The notes below the pieces were generated by a model that was not told the DNA's origin, did not search any database, and saw nothing but the letters and a program-made list of their open reading frames with translations. 64,000 nt of DNA. It comes from Penelope pileata (lineage: Eukaryota > Chordata > Aves > Galliformes > Cracidae). A program made the translations under genes and the position numbers. Position 1 is the first letter of the stretch, and each line of letters begins with the position of its first letter. The stretch lies in contig WBMW01001305.1 in the NCBI GenBank assembly GCA_013396635.1, forward strand, positions 548,811 to 612,810, in the 5' to 3' direction. Positions 48,846-63,579 of the stretch are shown piece after piece.

Positions 48846-51249
48846 CAAGTGTTCCAACAGGGCCATTAGTGGCTTTTGCTGACCATCCAACTTAGAAATA
48901 AATAAATCAAGGGGAAAAATAACTCACTGGGGGCACAACTCCACAGAGGTCCAACCCTGTGCAGAAGACTGAGCTGGAGTTGGATGTGTTGCATTTTTGA
49001 AGCAAGCATCATGCTTTTTCAAGTCATGGGGCAGGGGCCCTGAATGTTGTGTATATGTCTGCACAAAATATATGTGCATCATGAGATAGATATCTTACGA
49101 CATAAATAGCTATCTAATCACCAAACTCATTCTGCTTAGTAGTTAAATTGGAGATTTTGCATTGCCAAGTGATGTGGTTCTGTTCTTGTTGCTGCTGCTC
49201 TATTAACTTCAGCGACCAACTGAAATAAGCTGATATCCCTAAACTGGATTGAATAAACCTTCGTATGTCTTATTTTGCCATTCAAAGATTCAAACAATTC
49301 CTCTCCAGATTACATATTATTCGGTACTACCAAAGATAACTGTTGCTGCTCAATAAAAGAGAATTAAACAATAGGTCTGTATTAAAATATTAGAAACTTA
49401 AAGCACAAACAGCCCAGGAAAGGAGTGTCCCATGATGCTGTCGTTACTTAAGTTCTAAGCCAGAATTTTACAGCTCTGCTACTAATCTCTGATCTTTGTT
49501 GTTGGTGTTTTTTTTTTTTTTCCCCCTCTTTATAATATATGAGCAGAAACAGATGTTTTCCACAACGAACATCTGATCTGTGCATGAGGAATTAAGGGCA
49601 TTACATGCTGACAAAGCAATGAATGATATTTAACTATGCAGACTCTTGTTAACCCATACAAAACTGTAGTGGTAAGTGTCTGCAGATTGTCTCCAAACTT
49701 TAGTGTAACCTAGTATGACAGACAAGTCTCTATAAACAACATATGTATTTCTAAAGAAACAACTTGGTTAATTTATAATTGCAAACAAGGTTTAGTTTCT
49801 AGCAGGGTTAACTGAACCATGGAAAAGTTTTGGTTTGCATGATTCAGAACAATCTCAGGTATCAAACGCATATTTTAAACAGATAAGCTTGAGGCCTTGT
49901 CTCTGCTGCAGCACATCCTACTTCTCTTGGTACTGCAGGCCAGTGCCAGGGTGCTCTTAAATGGCCATTTCAACTTAAAAAGATCATTGTCTGATGTAAC
50001 ATTTTTATTGTTCCAACATGTTTCCCTACTTGACCTGGACTGAAGTACTGTTGGAAAGTCAAGAATCAGCTTTTCTATTTAAATTTCCCCAGCCACCCAG
50101 GCTGGAATACCTGAGGAAAAATGGCATTTAGCAATGATAGCTATGTTATTACTGCCACAGTCCTGATCTTCTTGGCCATCAAGTTAAATTTAATTGTCAC
50201 ATGGACAGAGCTTGTGTAAATCAGCCTCAAGGTCATGAAGGAGCAGAACCATCCTATAGCTCTTACTCATCCACACGAATGCTTTTATGTGAAGTTCCCT
50301 TGAACCTAGTATATTTAATAAATGTCAAACCTGGTGCTGTTACTAACAATCAAAGTATTGGTGGCTTGTTCTATATGGCCTTTGTGAAAGCTCATTTTTG
50401 CACATCCAAGAATTTGCTCCAAGTTCCATGTAGTTCAGACAGTCAAGATTGATACTAACAGGGAAATTCCCAAGAGCAGCCAAATTGCTTTAATTGAAGA
50501 GAATGCTGGAAATGACTTTTCTAAACCAGCATTTTCCAAAGGCATCACCATAAGTCTGCCAAATACATTCTAAGCTGGTATTTTATGATGGAATATTCCT
50601 CTTGTTATACGCAGTGGGAAAGACTGTATGACATGCTTTCCTTGCATTAACCAAAGAGCCATACTGAAGGATGTTAATTTAAAAAAGATGAACATGATGT
50701 AACATTCCATAGTAATTTTGCAGCTTGAATGGAACTCGTAACAAAATGATAATAAAGGGCCAGATGCATCAGTGAGACCACTTCTGTTAGCAGATGCAGG
50801 GCTGTAAATAAGGGATTGGTTATCAAAAGGTGCATGTTAGTCAGTGGGCTATATTAATTCACTGCATATGTTAATTAAAAAGCATTCTACCAAATGCTAT
50901 AGCATTCTTTTTTAGGAAAAACTTATCTATTAAATTTGACAGAAGAGTAGAAATTTCAAAACCTGAAACCCACGGGTCTTTCAGGAAAATGTGTGGCGAA
51001 GAAAGAAGAAAGATTTTGTGAAAGATTCTCCAAAACTGCATGGATTCTGCTCTTGTGTGACCTCTGAGCAGTTATATTAGAGACCCAAATTGTGCCTTCC
51101 TAGCTCCAGCCATGTAAATCTATGATGTGCCTAAGCTACTGTGGTGCAATCACAGAAGCGAGATTGCTTCAGATAGATTTCTAGTGATCCCAGGTAGAGT
51201 ATTAAATGGTTTAACAATTGTAAACAAAAGATTTCAACTTACACAATAG
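48846..51249. other. Intergenic, no gene recognised
   Basis: AT-rich, with a T run at 49,508-49,521. Nothing else recognised. Confidence 0.65.
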
Positions 51250-51657
51250 TGATCTCCTACCAAGATAAGGAACAGGCAGATCCCACACAAGAAATCCTTT
51301 CTCCTTGGTGGCTGGCTCTTAAATGAGGCCAGGATAGTCCCACCCTGGGTCCACCCTCCTGGTCACATGGGGGTCCTTAGGCCAGCCACCGCCCTTCACC
51401 AGGTGCTCAATCACTAATTCAGGCCGTGACCTTGTGTTTCCCTTACAGCTATAAATGCTGGATCTGTACTTGCAAAGTTGGACAGGCTTTGCTTCTATCT
51501 TCATTAGTCTTGTGATCTGCTGACACTCTTACAAACTTCAAAAAAAGGACTTAGCTGTGTGTCCTTATGATGTTTAGAGGCACTGATCTCTTGAGAACAT
51601 TAAGTTCGTGTGTCTAAGGGTGATTCTGGACTTTGTCCCTACCCCTACAACTCAACA
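51250..51657 (+). mobile_element. Possible short solo LTR
   Basis: A less AT-rich block starting TGATCTCC and ending CTACAACTCAACA (TG...CA), with a TATA-like CTATAAATGC near 51,449. There is no AATAAA and no clear target duplication. A diverged repeat of another type, or a chance island, is as likely. Confidence 0.25.
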
Positions 51658-54600
51658 TGTGCAAGCTGGGCTAGGTGTATCATCTCTATAAAGGGAGAGA
51701 AGCTATGGACTAAATAATGTGTTTATTTGATCCTTGGTTTGCTATAAAGAAAACATGGCTACTTGCCTTTTCAGAGGTCGTGGCAATGCCACCAACTAGG
51801 CACTGCTCTGCAAAGAAAATTGGACAAATTCCTGTGGTTGGAACGTATAATTAAAAAAAAAAAAAAAGCAACAATAAAATGACGTTCAGCAATATGGAGA
51901 ACAGCGTGCAACGTGATACTATTTTATGAAGCTCTTATTTCCTAGATGATGCCACTAAAGATGACAAGAGGCAGGTTTAAAACACTCTGTAGTTGATCCA
52001 CAGGGTGGATGGCTGCCTCTTCTTGTTGTCTCCCTGGGGCTGGACCCCTGGGGATAGTGCCTTACTTCTTCAGTATGTCACAGAAGGGACTTTAGGCTAA
52101 TGGCTTTCATTGTTTTTCCTGGAAGAGAAACAAGATACATGTTGAGGGCAAGCTTTCCCTCATCAAGGGACAATGGTGTGAAATCTCCTTCAGGGTAGAG
52201 TATTCATCATTATTCTTCCACTTTTGTTGTTGTTTCAATGCTTTTTCTGTGGCAGAGGACGGGGTAGGCTCTAACAGTGATTCGGTTATAAATTCCTTTG
52301 CTTTGAGTAAATGTGCTTTTTTCTTATATGCTAAAAAAAATTAATGACATCACCTCTTACTCATAGATAATTGTTCACCCCATTATAATTCAGCTGTTCT
52401 TGAATATTAAAGAAAAATCTGTAGGACATATTTTACCATTTTTTCTGCCAAAATTCTTTTCCATAGTTCATTTCCCTATGAAGTTAGCTTCAGTCATTTT
52501 GAATTAATTTAGAAGAAATGGCTTCTCTCAGCCATCTACCCACCCACAGATGCATGCAAAAAATAGCAAACCTTAGTATATGACGTACTATGAGACTGTG
52601 AACAGCAGGCTGCATTTCTCCTTGTGATGCAAGAGAACAATGGTTAGGGATCTGTAGTAACTGAGATGTTAATGAGTACCTTCCCAGGGTCGCCATTTGT
52701 GTGTGTAAATATGGTTTACAATCAGCAACTCTTCTTCATTCTTTCCTGAGTTAGCTTTAGTGATAACCCACTCATGATTATTAATTGTCTCAGACACAAA
52801 TCTGTATAAGTGAGCTTGGTATGGTCAACTCAGGTTCCATGAGACAATTTCAAATGCAGTCTAATATCATGGCACTGGCTATCATCGTGCTGTCTCTATT
52901 CTCAGTTTCACAGTCCTTTAAATGTACTGTTTCAGCAAGCTCTCTAACACTTCACATGTGCTGTAACCCTCACATGGGCACTTAAATGTACTGTTAGATT
53001 AAACTCAAGAGAAACCAAGCCTGAACCCATGCCATGAATCCCTAAGCCAAACATGAATCCCTAAGCAACATATAAATTAGAGATCTCTCGTTTTCACGTT
53101 TTATGATTTCTTTAACATTTAATATTCCAATTATTTTTTCTATATTAATCTGCATGTCCTTTTGGTTTCCCTTGCATGATATTTTCTGTATTTATCCTTT
53201 CTTGAATGATATTTTTTTAATCCCCTGAGAAAAAGAATTTACTCAGTTCCACAGAATTGTTACTGTTGTAATTTCATCCCTATGAGGCCACAGGAAAACA
53301 TAGATTTTCACCGTTAAACACATGGAATGCTTAGCGTGCTATTTTTCTGCTATGTGTTTCTCTATTTACTTTATAGAGAATTATTAAAAAAAATTAGCTT
53401 ATATTAAAATTTGTTGAACATCTTTGCGGTGCACAGAACACCATGACTAGCATATTCCATCCCATAATCTTTCTTTTTGCACTCTTATCATGGAAAAAAT
53501 ATTGCATACTGTTCACATTTATTCAGTAAATATTACCAAATGCGAAATGTGCAATGACTTCTTTCTTGCTGGATCAGGTCCAAACACTGGTGTTCTGTTT
53601 TCAAGATAGTATTTAGTTTACCCAGTGACTTCTTAAATTAAATTGATACTTTTTAAAAATAGTTTGCCATGTTTATTATTTTTTGTTTTAAAATAAAGGA
53701 CACAAACTTCTCAATTTCTGGAAGCATGGAAGTATTGATGTGACAGAATAGATGGTCTTTGAACAGATTTTCCGGTAGGTTTAATCAGTTTTAATGATGC
53801 AAGGATCTATTGCGCATAAATTTTGCATTGCACATACCATGTACAGCGAAGGCTTAAAAAAATAGCACAAAATAGTGATATAATATTTAAGAGCATACTC
53901 TTAGATACGGTAATGACTTGCATAGCTTTGTGTCCTTGTCTTTTGTGGTTTTGTATTACAAGAAGTGATTTGATCAAATTCACAAGCAAATTGACTTTAA
54001 AATAAACAGAAGATATTAGTATGTTTGATACTTTTCAGCTTTAGCAAACTGAACTTTTTAACATTTTTGTTCAAAAATAAGACAATAACAAGATTCTTGT
54101 TACAAGTTTCCAGTCAGCAATTAGATCTTTCAAAGAGTTTCATTATAAAAACAAAAGGCAAAAAATCAAGTGGCATGAACTTGCATAGATTGTAGTTAAT
54201 GAAGCAAGAATTTGGGAGAGAATAAAAGGTAGGGGGAACATCCTTTCTGATAATATATAAAGCCTTTCCATATCACTCTAGTGCATAATAAACACCGCAC
54301 ATTGGACAAAACAAAGGTGAGCAGAAGGAAAATGTGTCCTAGGAGAGTGAGAGTGAGCACAGACCCAGAGGCTATTCCAGATCTGTTAGCACAACTGCCT
54401 TCAGACCTTGCCACGTAGCCAGATGTTGCTGCTAGAGCCTTCCCAAGCTTGGCATCTGGGTCCTGGTGTGCCTGGGGAATGGCCTGGGGTGCTATCCTCC
54501 TCATCAGAGTAGGTGCACACATGGAAGGAGTGGGTGAATTGTTTTTCTCTCAGCTGAAAGATCTAATTTTCTTCAGACTGCAGATCCTGCAAACTGCAAA

Positions 54601-57600
54601 TGTAAAATAGTTGAGTGAAAACTACTGTGTAAATATTTCTTACTAAATATAAACTTGTATACATATATTAAATATAATCTATTTTTATCCTATTCATAGA
54701 AATTCTTCCTGGATTCCAGTCTCTGTCTGTTAGTACATTTTCTCAATTTCTAGTAATTGGTAATAGTGTAAGTTTTCAGACTAAATCTTTAGAGGTGTGG
54801 AAAGCCTTTGCTCTTGAGGTATCCGTCACTGGATGCAGTATTCTGTCCTAGACAGACAGGATTTCACCCACACAATAGGGATACTGAGCAGCAACTGTAA
54901 GCCAGATCTTCAGCTGGCACAAATCGCACTATGCTTAATCAACTTCAGTGTGAAGCTATGCCAGTTTATACCAGCTGGGCATCAAGCCCTTTGTCTGCCC
55001 CCACATAAAAACTGTGTTTATCTGCTTTTAGTGAAGCTTTATATTTTCCATGTGAGCATAAGTAACATTTTCAGTGTAGAGCCCAAACTGACTTTTTATT
55101 TCATTTCCCTTTTCTGCTCCATTTCCATCTATCTTGAGAATCAAATGCACACAACTGAGGGTAAGTAAACTGTTTAGGAACATCTGGGATGCATGAAGTC
55201 TCCGTTTCAGTCTCCAGAGAGAGCAACTCATTTGCACAGTACCTTTGATGAACATGTGGCTATTACTGGAAGCACTGGCTACTTCACAGGCTTAATGGGA
55301 TGTCTGAATCTTGCTGTGCTCCCTTCCCTTTAACTCCAGCACACCTTCAGTAGCTACTATCAAAGCCAAAATTAGTTCAGTGATGGGCAGATGCCATATA
55401 AGAGACAAAGGACTTGATCTTTGTAGCAAAATTCTGAAGTGGCTGTGTCTGCAAGATTCTATGTCTCCCTACTTCAGCCTAGAAGAGATTGCCACAAATT
55501 TGAGTCTCCTTGTGCAAGCCTGAATACATGAGCAATCATGTATCCACCAGTCCTATTGATTTCAACTTCAGTGTCTAAGTGCTCACCACATGAGTAAGGC
55601 TTGAACATAATAGCCTTCTGATAATGTTCCAAGTTTGAGGGGATATATGAAGGTTAATTGAAGCTACAGACTTGGCAACTTGCCTCAAATGGCTGTGTGC
55701 CATGATGTTTGGGGATTTTAGCCGTTATATGTGTAAGTAATTGCTCTTTACCAAATGCTTTGGGGAGAAAAAATCACCAAATCTAACAATTTAACATAAA
55801 ATCCTCCATGCAAAAAGCTAAGCAAAACCAGGCTTTCAATACACGGACATTATGCCTCTACTCTGGTGCTGGAATCTAACACAAAAGCAACACATTCCTG
55901 CTTCTGAATGCATTTGTGAGCAATTTGTTTACTTAGTAGATCTAATCTTGCTATACAATAGTGGTTTTTCTGAGAAGAGGCAAGACCGTTTTGCATACCT
56001 GGAGACTGAACATCCAGAAAGGCAGTGGGCAGGCTAAACCTTTGTAGGACAATACTTTTCCCACCATCTATCTTTCCCTTGTGCTGGTGGTGTACAGTCC
56101 CAGTCTCCCTCAGCAGAACAAATCATGTGCTCATGCACTAGCCATTCTAGAAGAGGATTTGGTATTCTAAGACTCAGCAGGTCAGATACACTGACATAAG
56201 CAGTAGCAATTCAAGCTAATATTGTGAATTGTGAACTGGAGGAGCTGGGAAATGTTCACTTCCACCACTGCTATGCAGCTGTATCCTCCAGAAAAGGGGT
56301 GGACAGCCGGAGCAATAATGTTTAACTGGCTAATACTAAATCCAACACAGTACATCTGTCAGAATCCCTAGTGACTACTGCCAAAGAAGATAACTTTGTG
56401 TTCATATGGCAGACTTTATACTGAAGTAGCTAAGGCAGTAGGTCTTTTCTACCACCTGGCACCAGTAAGTGTATTGGAGCAAAGGAGAAGAGTTGATTTA
56501 TTTTCTAGGTTACTGTTTCTCACATTTTAACAGCTGAAAAACCATAGATCAAAATCTAATCATCTGACAATAGATAACATGGATGTATTGAATAGAGATA
56601 TTCATGTTACTGGTGGAGATTAAAGAGGGGTTCTTTGAGTTTACAATTCAGAGCAGACACAAATTCAATATATTCCCAGCATATAGAAATGTCCTTTGGA
56701 CTCTGGCATCAGGAGAATGCTATAAAATCAACTTCTGTCTCTTTCTGAGGATGGCAGCATTAGCTCAGCTGTGCCAGTCTGACTGCAGCAGTCAGCAGAA
56801 GCTGTGTATGCAGCCATATAACTACAACAGAGTCTGATCATCATCCTGATGAAATTACACTGATCTAATTTGCACGCTGTGAAGACATTTGGCACTGGCT
56901 GGATCTGAGCCGTGACATCTTCATTGGAACTAAAAGTACACTAAGAAGTGACATTACATTTCATACTCTTTTGTGCCAGACTGTGGCATTTCTTCCTCTT
57001 TAAAGGCATTATTTCAAGAACATTTAATTTGGCTTTGATATGTCTGCCATTTTGCTATGCAGGAATGTACTGAGCCAGAAAAGCTCAGCTGTAATAAAGT
57101 TTGGCACCATCAGCCCACCATATACCTGCACCATCCTGTGCAATTTAATTGGCATTCACTGGGTTGATAAATGGATTGGCTTAATGAGACAATATACTTG
57201 ACATATGCAGGACTCTCCTGAGGAATAAGATTCATTTTTGCACTTCACACATCAACATGCTACAGATACCAACACAGTCACCTCCAGCAGCTGTGCTATA
57301 ACCAATGACATGCCTTCCACTGTGTTGACCAATAACACTGCTATCTCTCAAACTAGCTTTACATCATTTTCCATATGAATATTTTTCCTCTCTTCATTTT
57401 TTTCACTATATTTCCAATTATAAAAATAAAGCAAGATACTGTAACAGCCTTTGAAATTTTCTGTAAATTGCAATAATATCCACGCTTTTGTTGATATAGA
57501 TCAACAGTTTATCTTCATTGCTTCCTGAAAATTTGCTTTTGTGTTCAGAGTAAAAGATCTAATTATAGTTTAAATACATTATAAATAACAACTAACAGTA

Positions 57601-60600
57601 TTAATTACAATACACAGAAGAAAAGATCTATGTTGTACACTTTTAAGTGACTATAAGTAAGCAGAAGACAGTCATGACCTATTTTCCTCAAAGGTTGAGG
57701 ATGAATTCATGGATGAATTTGGTTTGTGTTAGAGCTGTCTCTCTGGATCAAGTGCGAAGACGAGGATCTCTAGGAAGTTGTACAGTAGCTGGCACAGGAG
57801 AATGTTTCAGTGCTATGACAATGCAAATAATTACTGATTACAGTAAATGTCTATTCAGCCTTTTTTTTTTTAACAAAAGCCCATTTTGCCTTAGCCAGGA
57901 CTGAACAAAAGAAGATCAGTAACATCAAGGATCTGGTCCAGCGTTCAAAAAAACAGTAGTTTAATTGTAGGTCTTTGAATTCTACTTCTCTGTTGTAATT
58001 GTGAATATAATCCATGCCCTTTGATGGTTTTCAGAGGCATGCTTGTTGGGGTTATAGGTCATTTAAAAGTTGTGATTTGATAGCAATCCAGATAGATAGT
58101 CTATCATGCGTGGACAATATATACGCATCCACCTTTCTGGCATTTTACACAGGCTTGGAAAACATTTCAGAGACAAAACATCAACCCACTTGCAAAGCAC
58201 ATGCACAGTGACTTACCTTCTTAGCTGACATTAAAAGGGTACATCAATAGCTTTTATTTAATAAAAAGAATTCAATTACTACCAGTCCTTGGTCAACATT
58301 ACCATCAGAATAATAAATATAAAAGCCAAATATTTTATTGGTCATTCCACTCTGGTATGGCTCTGAAGGCCAGATTTAGAACAAGCCGTTTGTCAGGATA
58401 TAGATTGAAATCATTACCAAAGAGCTGGAAAAATGTGTCGAAATAATGTGGGCAATTTTCTGCATAAATGTGAAAAGCTGAAGAAGAAACTGAGAACCAG
58501 AGCACCATTTGCCTGTTTCACCCATGAGAAACTGCGCAAGAATTTTCAAATGGATCTGAAGGAATGAGGAGCCAAACCCCCACTGAGCACATATGCATGT
58601 TAATATGTATAAATCCTTTTATCTGTTGGAATTGAAAGATAGACTGCATACCCAAGTATGGACAGACTCACACTAGAGGAATGGCCACTGCTTCAACCTG
58701 GAGCAACAAAATTCAGCACAGAAAGAGAGGTAAGCGAGGCTGCAGCTGGCTACTGCTGAGCTGTGCTCTGGGCCATCACAGTACCTGCCGCTGGCTTCTT
58801 GTCCATGAAGTGGAAGAAGTCCACGTGTCACTGCCTCAGATTTAACTGGGTGCTAGTTTGATGCTTACAATTCTGCTCTAAGGAAAACCTCATACGTGCA
58901 AATAAGCCCAAGGAAACCAAAAAATGAAACGGTGTGTGACAGTTTCTAATTACTGCGTAAAAACAACATATGGAAACTTCATTGTCCATTTCATCCCTCA
59001 ACATGTACTATCAAGTTGGATTTCTTTTGCTCAATCATTCTCTCTAGAGCATTTGGAGCTGTTTCACTTGTTATATATGAAGAAAACAGCACTTGATATG
59101 AGCAGTGTGATGCTTTTACTTTCTCTGTCCAAGCTCATTAATATCATGGAGGGTTTTAAAAAAATCCAATCAGTTTGGCACAAATTTTAGTTTTCCAAAA
59201 GAGGAATCAGTTCAAAGTCCTTTTTCAGAAATATTCCATCCATTGTTGTGAATCATGTTTGAAAGACTGTGAACACTGAGAAATGGGAGAATAACTTAAT
59301 ATTTAAATTTAGCTGTGGTAAATGTTAACAAGCAGAGAACATCACTTACAGACAATATGTGTTGGTGGGAGGAATTATTATAAAGGAATGATGAAGGAAT
59401 CTTAAATAGGACTTCTTGCTATATACAATTAAACAGAAGGATGTATTCTCCTGGGCTTTTGAGTATTTCCAGCAAGATTTCAAATTTAAATACTTATAAT
59501 GGATGCATAAGAGGAAATTTAAAGGGTACAGTTGGGTCAAAGAAAAGTAGCATACATCAAAGTCCCATTTTCTAGGAGCAAAAGTCTTGCAGCCTTTGCT
59601 ATCAAGCCCTGTGGCCACAGAAGCAGAGTCAGTTAATGAATCAGAAAAAAGCTGGTTACCAGATGTCCTTACTTATTAACACTCACAGTGCATTCTGTAA
59701 TGGCATTCACTAAACAATCTGTGTGGAGCAGACTCTTCTCTGTTTAAAGTCCCTTTCTCTCTCAAAAAAAGACTCTTCTAACTTTTCTTCCTCTGTGATT
59801 GATTTCAGGATAGCTGTTGTTCAAGATGCTGTCAGGCATTTTGTCTAATAGAAATTTCTAAAGATTCCCTAGAAAAACAGAACTGTCTTTAGCATTTATT
59901 CTGTTACCTCTCCTAAAATGACAATGTCATAAGATAAAATAAATAACAAATATTAACTTAAAAGCAAAGCAGGATAGAAACCAATTCTCTTTGATTGGTT
60001 TCCACTGCTGCTAATTTTAATGCCACCCATTGTTCAGCTCTGCAGTCTAATTTTATGTTAATATCCTGAAAGTTGTCAAATCTTGGCAAAACCTATGCAT
60101 AAATTACACAGAAAGTAGCTCACAGGAGGGGGAAAGTAATGACTGTCATGGTTAGCCAAACCCATTAATAGTCTGACAAGCAATAACCCAAGAGCTCTGG
60201 TCAACTGCTGCAGACATCTGTGAAACTTTTGCAATTAATTTTTTTTTGGAGGAGGAGGTATCAGCTGTGAAATAGCACATAAGTGACTGATTATTATCAG
60301 CTCTGCTAGTGAGGGCAGAACTGATCAGCTTCCAGCATTCACCCTTCTACTACAGCTTGATTATTTTTATGAATACGAAGGTTTTGTTTTCCTTTATTTT
60401 CTGAGGCAGTCCAATCTCCAGAAAGGGAAAAGGAGAGTCAGTTATACATGAGCAGTGCTTAACTTAGACATATTCTTTCACATCAGCAGATTTCAAATAA
60501 CTTTAGAGAGGTCGTTTATCACTTTATCTCTGCCTACAAAGTGAAGATACTGAGGCAGAGACTACGTGTCTCTTTGTGTTTGTGTGCGTGACAGAACGTG

Positions 60601-62200
60601 AAACTGAGAAATGGCAAGAGAGACTTCCTTGAAGTTATATATTAAGCCGGTGATATCTGTTATCCTGGACAGTGACTTATCACACTACACAGCCACATTT
60701 AAAGGCTGGAGGGATCCCTTTGTGCTGAGAACAATGTAGCTATTTAATATACTTTCTCATCTCTGAAATAATCTCTCCCCTAAATTCTCCTTTACAGGCT
60801 GGAGGGACAACTGAGATCTGTTCCATGATTCCTCACAAGTCCAAAATTCTCAGTAGCACTAAGTCCTTGGGGAAAATGGACTATAGTTGGGTTGACCTGG
60901 TAGAGGTCTGCTACACCAAACTGCACGTCTGTTAAAATTGAAAATGCATATATTTTAGTTGGCGAATTAGTACCTAACATGACTGACACTCTCCCAAGTA
61001 GCCTCTTGATCTGTAAAGAAGAGTGAATTTGCCCTGTTGCATTATCATGTCTGTTTTTTCCCTCCTTTTGTATACACTCTAAAATCCTGATAAACATTTA
61101 TCACTGGTAAGCCATATTTTATGGAGGGAATGTTTAGCAGGACACCATTAACAGAAGCTTTTATTGAATCAAATACTGTAGTTATCATGTTATTTCCTAA
61201 AAGCTTTTTCTTATGAAAGAGAATTCCATGTTTTCCTGTAAGTAGATGGTCTGAAATACTGTCTCTGAATTTTTTATTGTCACTACAGTGTGAAATAATC
61301 CAGTAGATTCCAAAACCAGAAACAAACGTCTAAAAATCCTCAGGCATTTTGATTTATAAGGAATACTAGACCCCTAAAGAAAATAATTGCTCTCACCAGT
61401 ATTAATGAACAGATAATTAACATGATAAAATACATGGGGCTTATAAAAGTACAGCAATATCTTATTTTTGACTACTATGTAGACCTTATGTGCCAACCAT
61501 TACATTCCAGATCTTTCATTTTCATACTTTATATTTTATTCGCAGTCTTGGCCAGTGCTAATGCTTTGTACGCTACTGGACAACACAGAATAAGCAGGCA
61601 TTTTAGGGTGCATTATGTAAAAAGAAATGTTATTCAAGTAATATTATTTTCAAAACCAAATGTATCTTGGAAAGCACAAGAAAAAGGGACATGCTAAATG
61701 TAGCACATAAGCTGATGCCCACAGTCTGGAAAACAAGTTTGCTACTGCCTTGGGACACATAATTTTTAGAAATAATGGAGCATTTGGCAGTTCTGCACAT
61801 GTTACCAAGCATGCTTGGAAACACCAAGGGCTTTGCTTTATTAATATACATGGTTTGAAATAAATTCCCTCTGAAATGTTGGAGGAATCCTCAAACAAAC
61901 TAATTCATGTGACCTTTCCTTGTTTAAGACAGCTTTTGTATGTCTGCACAATACTCTCAAGAAAAATTGTTGTTCATCTTCAAACTATGACAGAAATCAT
62001 TCTGTGGGATGGATTGCAGTGCATAGGTGGGAAACTAGCAATAGGTGTTTACTTGGGATGCTCCCTTACTCCAATTAGAAGAAAAATAAAAGCAAAACAG
62101 GCCCTTTATCTTGATTCTGTAAACCACGTCAAACTGAACTTAGGAGAGCTTCCCACCTGAGTAAACCTGCTTCTAACAGTATAGCACATGTTGTCTTTTC
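51658..62200. other. Intergenic, no gene recognised
   Basis: 10.5 kb of mostly AT-rich DNA with an A run at 51,853-51,867. Short open frames are present on both strands but none has family resemblance, and I saw no transposon ends. Confidence 0.6.
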
Positions 62201-62516
62201 CAGAAGGGTGCTAGAAATACATCTGGACCACAGCAGCTGCATTGAAGAGTTCAGAGATACTTTCTACACAGCCTCGGTCAATTCAGTCCTAGGAGTCCTA
62301 AAAGTGAATGTCATCAGTACAGACAAAGAAAATCCTTGGGAGCCAGAAAACTCTACTTTCGAATTCTGGCCATATAAATGGTGCAGTGAAGAGGGTGAGA
62401 GGAAATACCCCTTTGCACACATAATTTCTAGGGACTTTAGCCCTGCAGAGTCCTGTCATTCCCTGAGTACAGTCACTGCCATTGTGCTTGACCCTGAGCA
62501 GAGACCAAATGCCTGA
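62201..62516 (+). other. Open frame behind an acceptor-like signal, unknown
   Basis: A pyrimidine-rich stretch ending TTGTCTTTTCCAG is followed by about 103 codons without a stop, ending at TGA 62,514-62,516. The frame has no ATG near its start. Its translation (for example PWEPENSTFEFWPYKWCSEE) has mixed composition but matches nothing I know. It could be a terminal exon of an unknown transcript or chance. Confidence 0.2.
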
Positions 62517-63579
62517 AGAACATGCCCTTCTGCCCTTGTCTATCTCCGCAAAGACATAAACACAGTTTAGCTTTTAGTCTCCAATATGAGCTGATCTTTG
62601 TTATTCAAAAGCATCTTTTCTTTTGGCCTTAGGGGAAGGATTTGTATAGATCCCTTTTTCTCCCTTTGGCACAGAAACTTCTGTAAAATCTTTGCGTTGG
62701 AACAAAGGCCTGCTCAGAACTAATGTAGCTACATATTTTAGTTGTGAAATTTACTAATAAGTTAAAACCATGCCTTTTTAATTTGTTGTTTTACCGGTGT
62801 GTTACTACAAAGCAGCAAAATGGAGAAGTGCGATAAAAATAAAGTAGTGTGAATGAGGTCAGAAGGAATGTTAGGTTTAGTAGCATTGAGCAGATGAGAG
62901 ATATTCCATTTAGAAACACTTGGTTGTGAAACATCCTTAATCATTCTTTTGCCCCTTTCTTTCCACTTTCTTTCCTTCTCTGAATAGAAAGTCAACGTTT
63001 TGATTTTCTCTCTTGATTTCTGCTAATTATTTCTATACCAGTAAATTAAACTTACCCTTGACTGTTCTCTGGCATGTGATACATATTGGCCTACATCCAT
63101 GCTATGAAACTCTTACTGTCCAAGGGGTGTCTGTGTTCATGCTACCTGCAGGGAAAGGTCCTTGTAAATTGGTTGGAACTACTTTAGCTGGGAAAAGCCA
63201 AGAGTATGCCAGGGACTCTTTTTACAGTTTAACAGTGTAGAAAATAAAATTCCAAAGCCTGGGAGTGCTTCCCTGGCACTCTTAAATCTACTTGTCTAGA
63301 CACAGCTACTGTGGTCAAAATCTGCTTCCCTTATTCACACAAATAGCTCCAGTGAATTCAGCTGTGAGATTGGCTATAAAACAAGATTTCTGTTTTGCAA
63401 ATGATTTCAAGCTTTTGGCATTTATTTTACATTGGGGAAAAAGAAAACAGCCCACAACCTTGATCTTTCAAATTTTAAAAATTAAACAGTATGAGAACTC
63501 TCCAAATAGCCAAGTGGCCAATATGTTCAACTAGACTGTCAGAGACTCATGTTGAAATCTCTATCCTCCCTAAGCAAGA
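62517..63579. other. Intergenic, no gene recognised
   Basis: AT-rich, no repeat or exon recognised. Confidence 0.6.
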
